A stretch of 11,083 nucleotides of DNA from a bacterium. GTDB taxonomy: Bacteria > JAMOTN01. Position 1 is the first letter of the stretch, and each line of letters begins with the position of its first letter. The DNA is taken from positions 1 to 11,083 of the forward strand of contig JAMOTN010000020.1 of the NCBI GenBank assembly GCA_027062325.1. The letters run 5' to 3'. Positions 1 through 7,542 of this stretch are shown one piece after another. The notes below the pieces were generated by a model. That model was not told the origin of the DNA. It was given only the letters and a program-made list of their open reading frames with translations, and did no database searches. The translations under genes were made by a program, and so were the position numbers.

Positions 1-2065
1 CATCTTTGAGTCTTACAACTGTGTTTATGCTTCTATCAGTAGTGACAAAGTGTCCTCCTACTTCAACGTTTGTAAGATCTGCGTCTGATATTTCGAAGTT
101 TATTTGAAGAGTAACTTCGTTGTTGTTATGAATAACAGGAGTAATCTCCATGTTTATACCTATATTTGCACTTTGCCATTCAACTTGTGTGGCATATCCA
201 ACTACCCTACCGCCTTCGTATATGGGTTGCAAATTTTCAGTTTTGATTGGAACGGTTTTTCCAATGTGTATAGTTGCAGTTTGTTTGTTTAATGTTCTCA
301 AAATTGGACTTGCTATGGTTTGAACGTAATTTTTTGTTTCCAGAAGGTCAACTGTTGCATCGAGTTTGGTGAGTGGTATTTTCCCAAAGGTTTTGATGTC
401 AATTGGAAAGATACCACCTGTATTCAGAGTTGGAGCACTACCACTTCCACCAAGGCTTAAATTTTTTAGAGATACTCCAAGAGTGTAGCGCCCTTCTTTG
501 GATACTTCGAGAACTTTCATGGCTATTACAACTTGGCCCACTTTTACATCAAGTTGTTGAACAAGTTTGTCAAGAATTTTAAGTTTGTCTTCTGTTCCAT
601 AAGCTACAAGGCTCTTAGTGCGTTCATCATATATTAGTTTCAACTCTTTATCCGATATTTGCATTTCCTGTATAAGGGAGTTGAGAAGCTTGACTGTATC
701 TTGATTTGAGCCTAGACTTCCTACTTCTTCTCCACCTTTTAGACGATAAATACGTACACTGCGCTTTAAATATTTGTCTTTTGCGTCTCCTTTTTTTACA
801 ATAATGTACGTATTATCATTATACTTAATCTTCTCAAGCTCAAATGATTTAAGGGTTATGTCAAATATTTCTTCCATGGAGAGTTTATCTTCAATAAACA
901 GAGTAATTGTTTTATCCGAGAGTTGATATACGCTTCTATCGATTATTAAATTTATGCCGAGCATTTTTGCCAGAGCTTCTAAAGCTCCTATGAGAGGAGT
1001 TTCTCTCATTTCAAATTTTGCAACGAACTTTTCGAGTTTATCGGTTGGAATAAAAATGTGTATTCTGTTTCCATCTATTTCGTAAGCAAGTCCATTGTCT
1101 ATTACTGTACGTTTCATGGCTTCTTCGAATGTTAAATCGGTAAATGAGACAGTTATGGGAATATTGGCTTCTTTGTCGACTTCTATTTTATATGGATAGT
1201 CTGCTAGCATATTCAAAAGTGCATCTTCAATTTTGGTGTTTTTTACTTTGAGAGAGCATAACGGTTTTTTGCTTTTCTTGACTGCTAAGAACAAAAGCTT
1301 TTTAGCAAGGGGAGTCTCTTTGATCTTTAGCACTTCTTCAAATTCAGCGGCTGCTTCGTCATATTTGCCAAGTTTCAAGTATGCTTTACCAAGAAGTGTT
1401 TTTAGTTCTGGTGATGACTTGAAGGTTTCCTCTGCTGGAACTAAGAGCTCTACAACCTCTGCAAACTTTCCTTCATCATACAGTTGTTTTGCTTTTTCAA
1501 GAATCTCTTTTAGTTTTTCGTCTTGTAACTTTTTGATGGAATTTGTAGTTGTAACAGATGTTTCACTACTAGCTTTTTGAGCGTTAGAAGTGGAAATTTG
1601 AATTCCAGCAAGTTGGGCAGATGCTTCTGGTGAGGAGAGACGGATTCTTATACCAAAACTTGTTGGTTCAACTTTGACTTTGACGTCTTTCTTTTGAAAA
1701 TTGACAATAACCCTGGTCACTGGTTGATCTTTCAATTGAATGACTCTGATCAACTTTATCAAACCTTTTAAAATGAGTTTAACTTTAGAGGTGTCTGGAT
1801 ATATGCAACCTGTGAGATCAAGGATTAAGAGTCCCTTAGCTCTAATCATGTGCCAGCCAACAGGTTTAGTGGTTTTGATGTTTATTATATCTCCGTACTC
1901 ATAGTGAGTCACTTCTGTAGCAACAAGTTTGGCACTTTCTTGAAGTTCTTTATTGGTTACTGCAGTTGATTCATTTTGAGCTGCTATTGGAAGTGTGTTG
2001 ATAGCACAGAGCAGTATTAAAACAGTATTTAACACCTTTCTCAAGCTTTTTACTAGCTTCATCAT
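1..2065 (-). CDS. Secretin (PilQ/GspD-type outer-membrane pore) with AMIN, TPR and tandem STN-like domains; partial, C-terminus off left edge
   Basis: The reverse strand is open from an ATG at 2065 (alternative ATG at 2062) to the window edge, giving 688 codons without the C-terminus. Residues 1-29 form a signal peptide: basic start, hydrophobic core, and a likely cleavage site after IAA. Residues about 50-145 resemble an AMIN domain, which in PilQ-type secretins binds peptidoglycan. After a Ser/Thr-rich linker, residues 185-250 form about two TPR units, the second around LGKAYLKLGKYDEA. Two STN/N0-like domains follow (about 268-345 and 346-425), then an N1-type domain (about 430-515) ending VQQLDV. 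The secretin core starts near 505-520 and includes IASPILRTLNK near 582 and a VGKTVP-like IGKTVPIKT segment. The visible part stops at VVRLKDG, just before the conserved DGxT-(I/V)xGG region. Secretins form gated multimeric pores for type IV pili or type II secretion. PilQ is favoured because of the AMIN domain. No pil or gsp partner genes are visible, so the system is not settled. Confidence 0.9.
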   Translation of the reverse strand, partial: MMKLVKSLRKVLNTVLILLCAINTLPIAAQNESTAVTNKELQESAKLVATEVTHYEYGDIINIKTTKPVGWHMIRAKGLLILDLTGCIYPDTSKVKLILKGLIKLIRVIQLKDQPVTRVIVNFQKKDVKVKVEPTSFGIRIRLSSPEASAQLAGIQISTSNAQKASSETSVTTTNSIKKLQDEKLKEILEKAKQLYDEGKFAEVVELLVPAEETFKSSPELKTLLGKAYLKLGKYDEAAAEFEEVLKIKETPLAKKLLFLAVKKSKKPLCSLKVKNTKIEDALLNMLADYPYKIEVDKEANIPITVSFTDLTFEEAMKRTVIDNGLAYEIDGNRIHIFIPTDKLEKFVAKFEMRETPLIGALEALAKMLGINLIIDRSVYQLSDKTITLFIEDKLSMEEIFDITLKSFELEKIKYNDNTYIIVKKGDAKDKYLKRSVRIYRLKGGEEVGSLGSNQDTVKLLNSLIQEMQISDKELKLIYDERTKSLVAYGTEDKLKILDKLVQQLDVKVGQVVIAMKVLEVSKEGRYTLGVSLKNLSLGGSGSAPTLNTGGIFPIDIKTFGKIPLTKLDATVDLLETKNYVQTIASPILRTLNKQTATIHIGKTVPIKTENLQPIYEGGRVVGYATQVEWQSANIGINMEITPVIHNNNEVTLQINFEISDADLTNVEVGGHFVTTDRSINTVVRLKD

Positions 2066-2126
2066 TTCCCCTCCTTACTAACCATCAGCATACTCCTATA
2101 AAAATCTTTCGGAAGAGTTTGAAAAA
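2066..2126. promoter_or_regulatory. Divergent intergenic region, presumed back-to-back promoters
   Basis: These 61 bases separate the secretin from the plus-strand gene run and must hold the signals for both, unless transcription enters from elsewhere. On the plus strand TATAAA at 2097-2102 is the best -10 candidate. The sequence 16 nt upstream (TTACTA, 2075-2080) is only a weak -35. On the minus strand TATGCT (2088-2093) is a weak -10 candidate. The two signals would overlap, so expression in the two directions could be linked. The hexamers are read by eye and not scored. Confidence 0.35.
2068..2076 (-). promoter_or_regulatory. Ribosome binding site of the secretin gene
   Basis: On the minus strand this reads AAGGAGGGG, a near-perfect anti-16S match. 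Its GGAGG core lies 4 nt from the ATG at 2065 and 7 nt from the ATG at 2062. The spacing slightly favours the second ATG, which would shorten the protein by one residue. Confidence 0.8.
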
Positions 2127-2726
2127 ATGTTAAAATTAGAAAAAAAAGGTGGTGGGCCTGTGGTAAGTGTTGGCCTGCTCGGTGGCACGTTGGATTACTC
2201 AAATTATGTGGTAAACAAAGTGGCAACTTCAAATTTTGAGAATAGTGAAATTTCTAATAAAAGTTCATCTAAAGATCCTTCTGTTTCCAATAAAAATGTT
2301 TCTGAGGATAAGACGTTAGATAAATATTTGAAAAAAGTTGAGAAAAAAATGGAGCGTTGCCGTCAAAAGAGAATTACTTACCAGGACGGTTCGAATGATC
2401 CGGCAGTCACATTTAAGCTTCCACAAGCAGTTTCTATTGGAGCTTCTGAGTATGCGGTAAGAGCACATGAGTTGCAACATGTGGTTCACGAGACTGCACG
2501 TGCTATTCAAGAGGGCAAGAATGTTTCTACAATGGTTAGAATAATATATCGTTATGATCCAGAATGCGGTAGGTATTATCCAGTTGGTGGAAGAACGTAT
2601 GTTTTGACGTGGGGTGAAAAGGAAAACAAGAGACAGAAACAGGGAGATTCTGAGCAATCTTTAAACCAATCAGATCAGGTGTCGGTTGAGTATCCAGCAG
2701 GTATCCTGCTTGATGCGGCTTTTTAG
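2127..2726 (+). CDS. SprA-related family protein, putative HExxH metalloprotease-like
   Basis: This 199-residue protein carries the signature of the SprA-related family (putative metalloprotease CJM1_0395 type), recognised from memory. In order: a low-complexity Ser/Asn/Lys region (about 35-65), a short basic helix (64-82), the YQDGSNDPAVTFK segment (85-97), AVRAHELQHVVHE (110-122) containing the HExxH motif H114-E115-x-x-H118, and DPECGRYYPVGGRTY (144-158). As remembered, the family often shows CxxC near residue 78 and CPECG near 147; here only C78 and C147 are present, so a zinc-ribbon-like site seems eroded. HExxH usually binds catalytic zinc, but proteolysis by this family is not, to my knowledge, established. 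There is no signal peptide, so it is probably cytoplasmic. The ATG at 2127 has GGAAGAG 9 nt upstream. An in-frame GTG at 2160 has AAAGGTGG 7 nt upstream and may be the true start, giving 188 residues. The next gene starts 19 bp after the stop. Confidence 0.72.
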   Translation: MLKLEKKGGGPVVSVGLLGGTLDYSNYVVNKVATSNFENSEISNKSSSKDPSVSNKNVSEDKTLDKYLKKVEKKMERCRQKRITYQDGSNDPAVTFKLPQAVSIGASEYAVRAHELQHVVHETARAIQEGKNVSTMVRIIYRYDPECGRYYPVGGRTYVLTWGEKENKRQKQGDSEQSLNQSDQVSVEYPAGILLDAAF

Positions 2727-2730
2727 CTCC

Positions 2731-2740
2731 AAGGGGGGAG
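2731..2740 (+). promoter_or_regulatory. Ribosome binding site deciding the GTG start at 2746
   Basis: AAGGGGGGAG lies just after the stop of the SprA-related gene, with its purine run ending 5 nt before the GTG at 2746. It places the start there and not at upstream in-frame codons that overlap the previous gene. CTCC at 2727-2730 could pair weakly with GGAG at 2737-2740, so translation from the upstream gene might help open this site. Confidence 0.65.
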
Positions 2741-2745
2741 AGTTT

Positions 2746-4179
2746 GTGCGTGTAAAATTAGGGGTTCTCTTGGTTGTATTTGTTTTGTTAACAGTGTTGT
2801 TTAATCATTTGCATCTTTATGCAGCAGGTGCGGGTTACGAGTTTGTAATATGGGGATCACCGTCGTGTCCTGCTTGTCAGTTTGCCAAAAAGACGCTTTC
2901 GATAACTTTTCCTGAATATCCTCTAGTATTTATAGATGTAGATAAGACACGAGAAGTGTGGTCTGACTTTGTATATAAGATGTTTAAAACAGTGACAGCT
3001 CACATTCCAGTGATAATTGTGTTAAAAGATGGTCAGATCAAGTATGTAAGAGAAGGAGGAGGTTCACCCCTTGCAATAAAGAAAGAGGCAGATAGTGTGG
3101 AAGATGGAAAGGTTGCTGTTAAGCCTTATTCTGGGGAAAAGTACTATACCGAGCCTGATAATCCTTCGCTTCAGAAATTGATGAGGTTAATTAGGGAGAG
3201 GGAAAACTATGTCAAAGAAGTTGTGAATTTAACTAAGGAAGTTGCGAAAAGAGCTGCTGAATCAGATAAAGAAAAAAATGAGTTGAAAGAGTTTGAAGAT
3301 AGCGGATATGCTGTGAATTCTAAGGGTGAAATAATAGATTTGGCTTCAGTATTGGAAAAGGAAAAGATACGAAGGAAAACTTTTAAAAGTGCTTTGGATT
3401 CCAAACAGTCCAAAGGAAAGGTGAGTGCTGGTACTTCGTCTAGCACTTCAAGTGTTTCTGAAACTTTCCCTAAAACTTTAAACTCTCCTAATAAGCATAA
3501 TAAGCAGAGACCATCCTTTGAAGATATATTCAAGATAGCGCTCGCGTGTGCAATTGATGCAATTAATCCGTGTTCATTTACGGTACTTGTTATATTTTTG
3601 ACATTTGTGACTTATAACCTCTCTGGAAATCCACTTCTTCCAGGTTTTGCCTTCAGTTTAGCTGCATTTTTGATATATTACCTGTTCGGACTGGGGCTTA
3701 TAAAAGTAATGGAGACAGCGTCGTACATAAAGCCAATTCTTGCAGTTCTTGCTCTGTTTTTCGGGGTAAAAGAATTTATAACGGAGGAGACACCAATTAC
3801 AGAGGAGAGCAAGAAGCATATAAGCAGTTTGATAACTAAGACAAGTAGTGTTATTTCTGCGTTTTTTGTGGGGATTGCGGTTGGTGTTTTGCTTTTACCA
3901 TGCACAAGTGGGCCGTACTTTGTTGCTTTAAGTTATATGAGTAAATACACACCTTTTTGGAAGCACATTCTATTGTTTGCTTACAATGTATTTTTTGTGA
4001 TGCCTTTTGTACTTATAACGATTGCTGTTTGGCTTGGAACTCGTACTATATGGTTCAAAAAGTTCCGGGAAAAGAACTGGCGTTACTTGGTTAAATTCAC
4101 GGCTATGCTGTTAATCTTGATTGCTCTTTGGTTGCTTGGAGAGGAGATTTCCAATTATTTATTGAATAGGGATTTTTAA
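2746..4179 (+). CDS. Exported thioredoxin-like domain fused to CcdA/DsbD-type transmembrane electron carrier
   Basis: The protein has 477 residues from the GTG start. Residues 5-25 are a hydrophobic signal or anchor followed by an AAGAG cleavage-like site. Residues about 30-120 are a thioredoxin/glutaredoxin-like domain with the redox motif C41-P-A-C44 and a probable cis-proline P88 in HIPVIIV. A charged linker follows, with a likely coiled coil at about 142-185 and a Ser/Lys-rich part to about 255. From F258 on there is a polytopic domain of about six membrane helices with the CcdA hallmarks: INPC ending in C276, and LPCTSGPY with C386. In CcdA/DsbD such a cysteine pair carries electrons from cytoplasmic thioredoxin across the membrane. 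The fused exported thioredoxin is the likely recipient, passing electrons to envelope disulfides or cytochrome c apoproteins. In E. coli DsbD the thioredoxin domain is C-terminal; here it is N-terminal. No cytochrome c or heme-lyase gene is nearby, so the client is unknown. Confidence 0.85.
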   Translation: MRVKLGVLLVVFVLLTVLFNHLHLYAAGAGYEFVIWGSPSCPACQFAKKTLSITFPEYPLVFIDVDKTREVWSDFVYKMFKTVTAHIPVIIVLKDGQIKYVREGGGSPLAIKKEADSVEDGKVAVKPYSGEKYYTEPDNPSLQKLMRLIRERENYVKEVVNLTKEVAKRAAESDKEKNELKEFEDSGYAVNSKGEIIDLASVLEKEKIRRKTFKSALDSKQSKGKVSAGTSSSTSSVSETFPKTLNSPNKHNKQRPSFEDIFKIALACAIDAINPCSFTVLVIFLTFVTYNLSGNPLLPGFAFSLAAFLIYYLFGLGLIKVMETASYIKPILAVLALFFGVKEFITEETPITEESKKHISSLITKTSSVISAFFVGIAVGVLLLPCTSGPYFVALSYMSKYTPFWKHILLFAYNVFFVMPFVLITIAVWLGTRTIWFKKFREKNWRYLVKFTAMLLILIALWLLGEEISNYLLNRDF

Positions 4180-4196
4180 ACTGTTATTGCTGTATC

Positions 4197-4205
4197 GAGG
4201 GGGGA
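4197..4205 (+). promoter_or_regulatory. Ribosome binding site deciding the ATG start at 4214
   Basis: GAGGGGGGA sits 8 nt before the ATG at 4214, the best spacing of the candidates. In-frame TTG codons at 4187 (before the site) and 4208 (2 nt after it) are not compatible with it. Confidence 0.75.
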
Positions 4206-4213
4206 TTTTGATT

Positions 4214-4981
4214 ATGAATGTTTCTCAAGTGGATGGGGTTCAGGTATTTCGTAAGTTTTACGTAGAAAATAAAAAGTTTTTCGAAAAAATGCCGCTTTCC
4301 CAAAGTAGATGTATAGTGATAGTGGGACCGGCTGGATCTGGAAAGACTGAGGTTGCGGTAAATTTGGCATTTTATTTTGTTCAGGAGAGAGAAAAAGTAG
4401 CAATAGTGGATTTGGATTTTGTGAATCCTTACTTTAGATCTAGGGAAGCCAAGAGTTTGATGGAGGCAAATGGAATAAAAGTGGTTGTAAGTCCTTATAA
4501 GGAGATACAAGCAAGCGAGTTGCCAAGTTTTCAACCTGAAGCGAGTGGTCTTTTAGACAATGAAAACTACACCATAATTTATGATGTTGGTGGTGGCAAG
4601 GCAGGAGCTGCAGCACTTGCTAGAATGCGTGAAAAACTTGAAAAAGCTTCTTGTAAGATGGTGGCTGTTTATAATCCTTTTAGGCCGTTTGTTGCAGATA
4701 ACAAGGGATTTTGGGAAGAGATAAAAGATATAGAGGAAACTTGTGGTTTGAATGTGTCTTCTTTTGTTTTAAATCCAAATGCATCTTATTCTACTGAGAA
4801 AAGTGTTGTTTTAGAGGGGATTGATAGATCTAAAAAAGTTTTAAAAGAAAAGATTAAGAATGTGGAATTTTTATCTGTATGGGAAGGTGTTGGAAAAGAC
4901 GCTGATTTTTCAGAATTTGAGGAATTAGGGTTTTACGTTCTACCTATAAAAAGGTATCAGCTTTTACCTTGGGAGAAGTAG
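4214..4981 (+). CDS. P-loop ATPase of the ParA/MinD/CobQ-like type, unknown substrate
   Basis: The protein has 255 residues. An N-terminal extension of about 30 residues precedes a Walker A motif GPAGSGKT (38-45). Next come IVDLDFVNPYFRSREA (64-79) with D66 and D68, ELP (102-104), a DxxG-type switch DVGGG (124-128), and NPFRPF (154-159). The pairing of DLDxVNPYFRSREA, DVGG and NPFRPF matches a family of small SIMIBI-class ATPases seen in anaerobes, often near ferredoxin and 2-oxoacid oxidoreductase genes (from memory). The deviant Walker A lysine of classical MinD/ParA is absent: the loop reads GPAGSGKT and not KGGxGKT. No membrane-targeting helix is obvious, and it is probably a soluble cytoplasmic nucleotide switch. 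It lies 34 bp after the Trx-CcdA gene and 48 bp before the TPR gene, as expected for an operon. The nucleotide-binding call is firm; the biological role is not known. Confidence 0.8.
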   Translation: MNVSQVDGVQVFRKFYVENKKFFEKMPLSQSRCIVIVGPAGSGKTEVAVNLAFYFVQEREKVAIVDLDFVNPYFRSREAKSLMEANGIKVVVSPYKEIQASELPSFQPEASGLLDNENYTIIYDVGGGKAGAAALARMREKLEKASCKMVAVYNPFRPFVADNKGFWEEIKDIEETCGLNVSSFVLNPNASYSTEKSVVLEGIDRSKKVLKEKIKNVEFLSVWEGVGKDADFSEFEELGFYVLPIKRYQLLPWEK

Positions 4982-5014
4982 GTGAAAGTAAGAAATTGAT
5001 ATTGCACAATTAGT

Positions 5015-5021
5015 AAGGAGG
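5015..5021 (+). promoter_or_regulatory. Ribosome binding site of the TPR gene
   Basis: AAGGAGG lies 8 nt before the GTG at 5030, a canonical site that fixes the non-ATG start. Confidence 0.8.
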
Positions 5022-5029
5022 TATAACGG

Positions 5030-7504
5030 GTGGCTGATTGGCTTGATAACGTGTTGAGTGAAGAAATATTCAAGAAGGAAGAGGTACGAGAGAGTGCGCG
5101 TGAATATTATGAAAAGGCTAGAAAGTTTGAAGAGGAAGGAGAGTTAGATAAGGCTTTACGCTTTTATAGGAGAGTTGTTGCTCTTGATCCAACGGATGCT
5201 TACGCCTACAACTTTATGGGAAGAATTTACTTAGAGCAGGGGAATTATTCTAAAGCCATAGAGTGTTTTATGCAGGCAATAAATTTGAACGGTAATCACG
5301 TATGGGCTTTTTACAATGCAGGGATTGCTTATAAAAAATGGGGAGTTTTTGAAGAGGCTGAACGTTACCTAATGCAGGCTTTAGATAGGGGATATGTTCC
5401 GGCTGTAATTTCTCTATTGGAACTTTACCTTGAGATGGAAAAATACGAGTCTATCCCTAAATTACTTAAGTACTCTAGAAAGGTTTCGTCGTATCACTAT
5501 TGGCATTACTTATTAGGAAAGTACTATTATCTAACTGGAGATGAAGTTAAAGCTCGGCGTGAGTTTACAAAAGCTGTTATTTTGAACAATGAGGATGAAT
5601 ATTCATACAGTCGATTAATAGAGCGTTTGTACGATGATGGTTTTCTAAAGTTAGCTTTTAGATATTTAAAAAAGGCTTTGAAAAAATTTCCATTTTCTTT
5701 AAAGTTGCGTTATCTCTATGCCTTTCATCTTTACAAAATAGGAAGTTTTGAAGATGCTGTTCATGAGTTGAAAAAGATAATATCGGTCGATTCAAATTAC
5801 AAGGAAGCAAGGATTCTTTTAGCTAAGTTGTACAATTATCTCAATCTTCCTGAAATGGCCTTGAAAATTTTTGGGGATACGTTCTCTCCTGCTCAAGATT
5901 TATCGTATGAAGAGCTTGTGATACTTGCAGAAAGCTACTATCTTCTTGGGAGGTACAATCAATCCCTTCAGCTTGCTTTGGATGCTATATCAATGGAACC
6001 GGCTTTGCACGAGGGATATTTAATAGCTGCTAAAGTTTACTACCAGAAAGGTTTGCTTAAGGATGCGTTGAAAATTTTGGAAAGAGGGCTGGCCTATAAT
6101 GAGCATGTTGACTTATTGAAAGAGAAATGGAGGTTATTAAATTCGCTTGGAGAATTAGAAGCTGCGTTTGAGATTGCGGAACGCTTGAAAAAGCTTGGTG
6201 TTGAGCTGGAAGATGATGAAGATGAAGAAGAAGAGAGGTTTTCTCATTTGAAAAGGCTCTGGAAGAACTCACGTGAAAGTGCTTCTACAGAAGAGCTTTT
6301 GGAATATGCTTCTATGCTCAGAAAGCGCCAAGCTTTTGAAGAAGCAAGAGAGGTTTATGAGTATTTGCTATTAAGAGAACCTGATAATGGTGTGATAGCT
6401 ATGCATTACGAAAAGGTCATGGCAATTCTTGAAGGAAAAAGTGGCCAAATTGCTGATCTTGAATTGGCGGTTGTTAGAGATCCTGAAAATCCCGAACTTC
6501 ATTGGAAATTAGGATTAGAGTACCTTAAATTGGGAAAATTTGATCTTGCTGAGCGTGAGATGGCAAGTGCAGTTGTTTTGGCTCCAACTTCTGAGAGAGT
6601 TTTGGAGTTGGCAAAGTTATACGAACAGCTTTATTCGAAGTCAAAAGTTTTAGAATTTTTGAAAAAGCACTTGAATTTTCCAGAAGTTACGTGGCGCATG
6701 TTTGAAATATATCTTGAAATGGGTGAGTTTGAAAAGGCTGAATATTTACTGAATTCTCAAATACCAGAGGATAAGAAGAGAACAGCAGTTGGTTTGCTAG
6801 CTTTTTATCGTGGAAATTATGAAGAAGCTTACAAGGATCTGCTTGGAAGTAATTATTACAAACAACTTGCTGAGGTTGCTTTAAAATTAGAAAAATATGA
6901 AGATGCTTTGAGGTATGCTGATAATGTTGATGATGAAAGAGTGAAACATTACATAAAAGGTGTTGCTTACAAACAATTGGAAGATATGGAAAGTGCCCTA
7001 AGGGAGTTTTCACAGCTGGTAAAACGTTGGCCGGATGATGAGTTTGCTTGGTATAACTTGGGATTACTTTATTCAAAACTTGGGAATTTTGCTAAGGCGC
7101 GAGAGGCTTTCAACAGAGTTATAAAGCTCAATCCTGAAGATGTGTATGCTTACAATCAACTTGGAAAGATTATGGTGAGTGTTGGGGTTTATGATGAGGC
7201 TTTGACTTATTACAAAGCGGCTTATGTTTTACAACCAAATGATCTCATAACTTTGAGAGGCCTTGCTAAGGCCTTAGAAGGGTTGGGAAAAGTTGAAGAA
7301 GCTTCCAAAATATACAAACGTATGTATTCTCTAAAAAAGGATGTTGCTGTTGCTTTTAAGTTGGCTACCTGCTATGAAGAGATGAGGGATTATAAGAAGG
7401 CACTTGAGTGGTGGCAAAAAGTTTTAGAAGAAGCGGATCCAACATCTAGTATGGCTAATTTTGCGAGGGATGCTTTGAGAAGGTTGAAGAGTAAAGTAAA
7501 GTAA
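5030..7504 (+). CDS. Large tetratricopeptide-repeat (TPR) protein
   Basis: The protein has 824 residues and is almost wholly helical repeat. Clear TPR units, with the small/large pattern around LG-Y-A-F-A-P, are seen near the N-terminus (about 25-125, for example FMGRIYLEQGNYSKAIECF) and near the C-terminus (about 668-780, for example YNLGLLYSKLGNFAKAREAF). More degenerate units fill the middle. An acidic run, E394 to E402, separates two blocks of repeats and may be a flexible hinge. There is no signal peptide or membrane segment, so it is probably cytoplasmic. TPR arrays serve as scaffolds for protein-protein contacts and have no activity of their own; the partner is not visible. Its place between a P-loop ATPase and the giant downstream protein suggests these may be its partners, which is inference. 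Codon use (TTT, GTT, TTG, GAA) matches the neighbours, with no sign of recent transfer. Confidence 0.9.
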   Translation: MADWLDNVLSEEIFKKEEVRESAREYYEKARKFEEEGELDKALRFYRRVVALDPTDAYAYNFMGRIYLEQGNYSKAIECFMQAINLNGNHVWAFYNAGIAYKKWGVFEEAERYLMQALDRGYVPAVISLLELYLEMEKYESIPKLLKYSRKVSSYHYWHYLLGKYYYLTGDEVKARREFTKAVILNNEDEYSYSRLIERLYDDGFLKLAFRYLKKALKKFPFSLKLRYLYAFHLYKIGSFEDAVHELKKIISVDSNYKEARILLAKLYNYLNLPEMALKIFGDTFSPAQDLSYEELVILAESYYLLGRYNQSLQLALDAISMEPALHEGYLIAAKVYYQKGLLKDALKILERGLAYNEHVDLLKEKWRLLNSLGELEAAFEIAERLKKLGVELEDDEDEEEERFSHLKRLWKNSRESASTEELLEYASMLRKRQAFEEAREVYEYLLLREPDNGVIAMHYEKVMAILEGKSGQIADLELAVVRDPENPELHWKLGLEYLKLGKFDLAEREMASAVVLAPTSERVLELAKLYEQLYSKSKVLEFLKKHLNFPEVTWRMFEIYLEMGEFEKAEYLLNSQIPEDKKRTAVGLLAFYRGNYEEAYKDLLGSNYYKQLAEVALKLEKYEDALRYADNVDDERVKHYIKGVAYKQLEDMESALREFSQLVKRWPDDEFAWYNLGLLYSKLGNFAKAREAFNRVIKLNPEDVYAYNQLGKIMVSVGVYDEALTYYKAAYVLQPNDLITLRGLAKALEGLGKVEEASKIYKRMYSLKKDVAVAFKLATCYEEMRDYKKALEWWQKVLEEADPTSSMANFARDALRRLKSKVK

Positions 7505-7542
7505 GCTGTATTGACTGTGGGGATGGTGGCACTTATTGGTGT

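Noticed and set aside
104-292. Short plus-strand open frame of 62 codons
   Set aside because: It lies wholly inside the secretin gene on the opposite strand, has no ribosome binding site and no recognisable protein features.
1233-1580. Plus-strand open frame of 115 codons, Ser/Phe-rich
   Set aside because: It is the complement of the TPR and linker part of the secretin; the Ser/Phe richness is what reverse reading of Lys/Glu-rich codons gives.
2686-2745. N-terminal extension of the Trx-CcdA protein from an upstream non-ATG start at 2686
   Set aside because: It would overlap the end of the SprA-related gene and place 20 extra residues before the signal peptide; the AAGGGGGGAG site points to the GTG at 2746.
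4994-5011. Inverted repeat AATTG / CAATT before the TPR gene
   Set aside because: The 5-bp AT-rich stem with an 8-nt loop is too weak for a terminator and has no T-run; chance is likely in AT-rich DNA.
6687-7076. Minus-strand open frame of 129 codons inside the TPR gene
   Set aside because: It is rich in His, Gln and Pro from reverse reading of TPR codons, has no start signals, and is overlapped by a strong TPR gene.
7511-7539. Promoter-like TTGACT with a hexamer TATTGG 17 nt downstream, before the giant gene
   Set aside because: The -10 matches consensus at only three positions, and transcription would start around or inside the ribosome binding site, leaving almost no leader.
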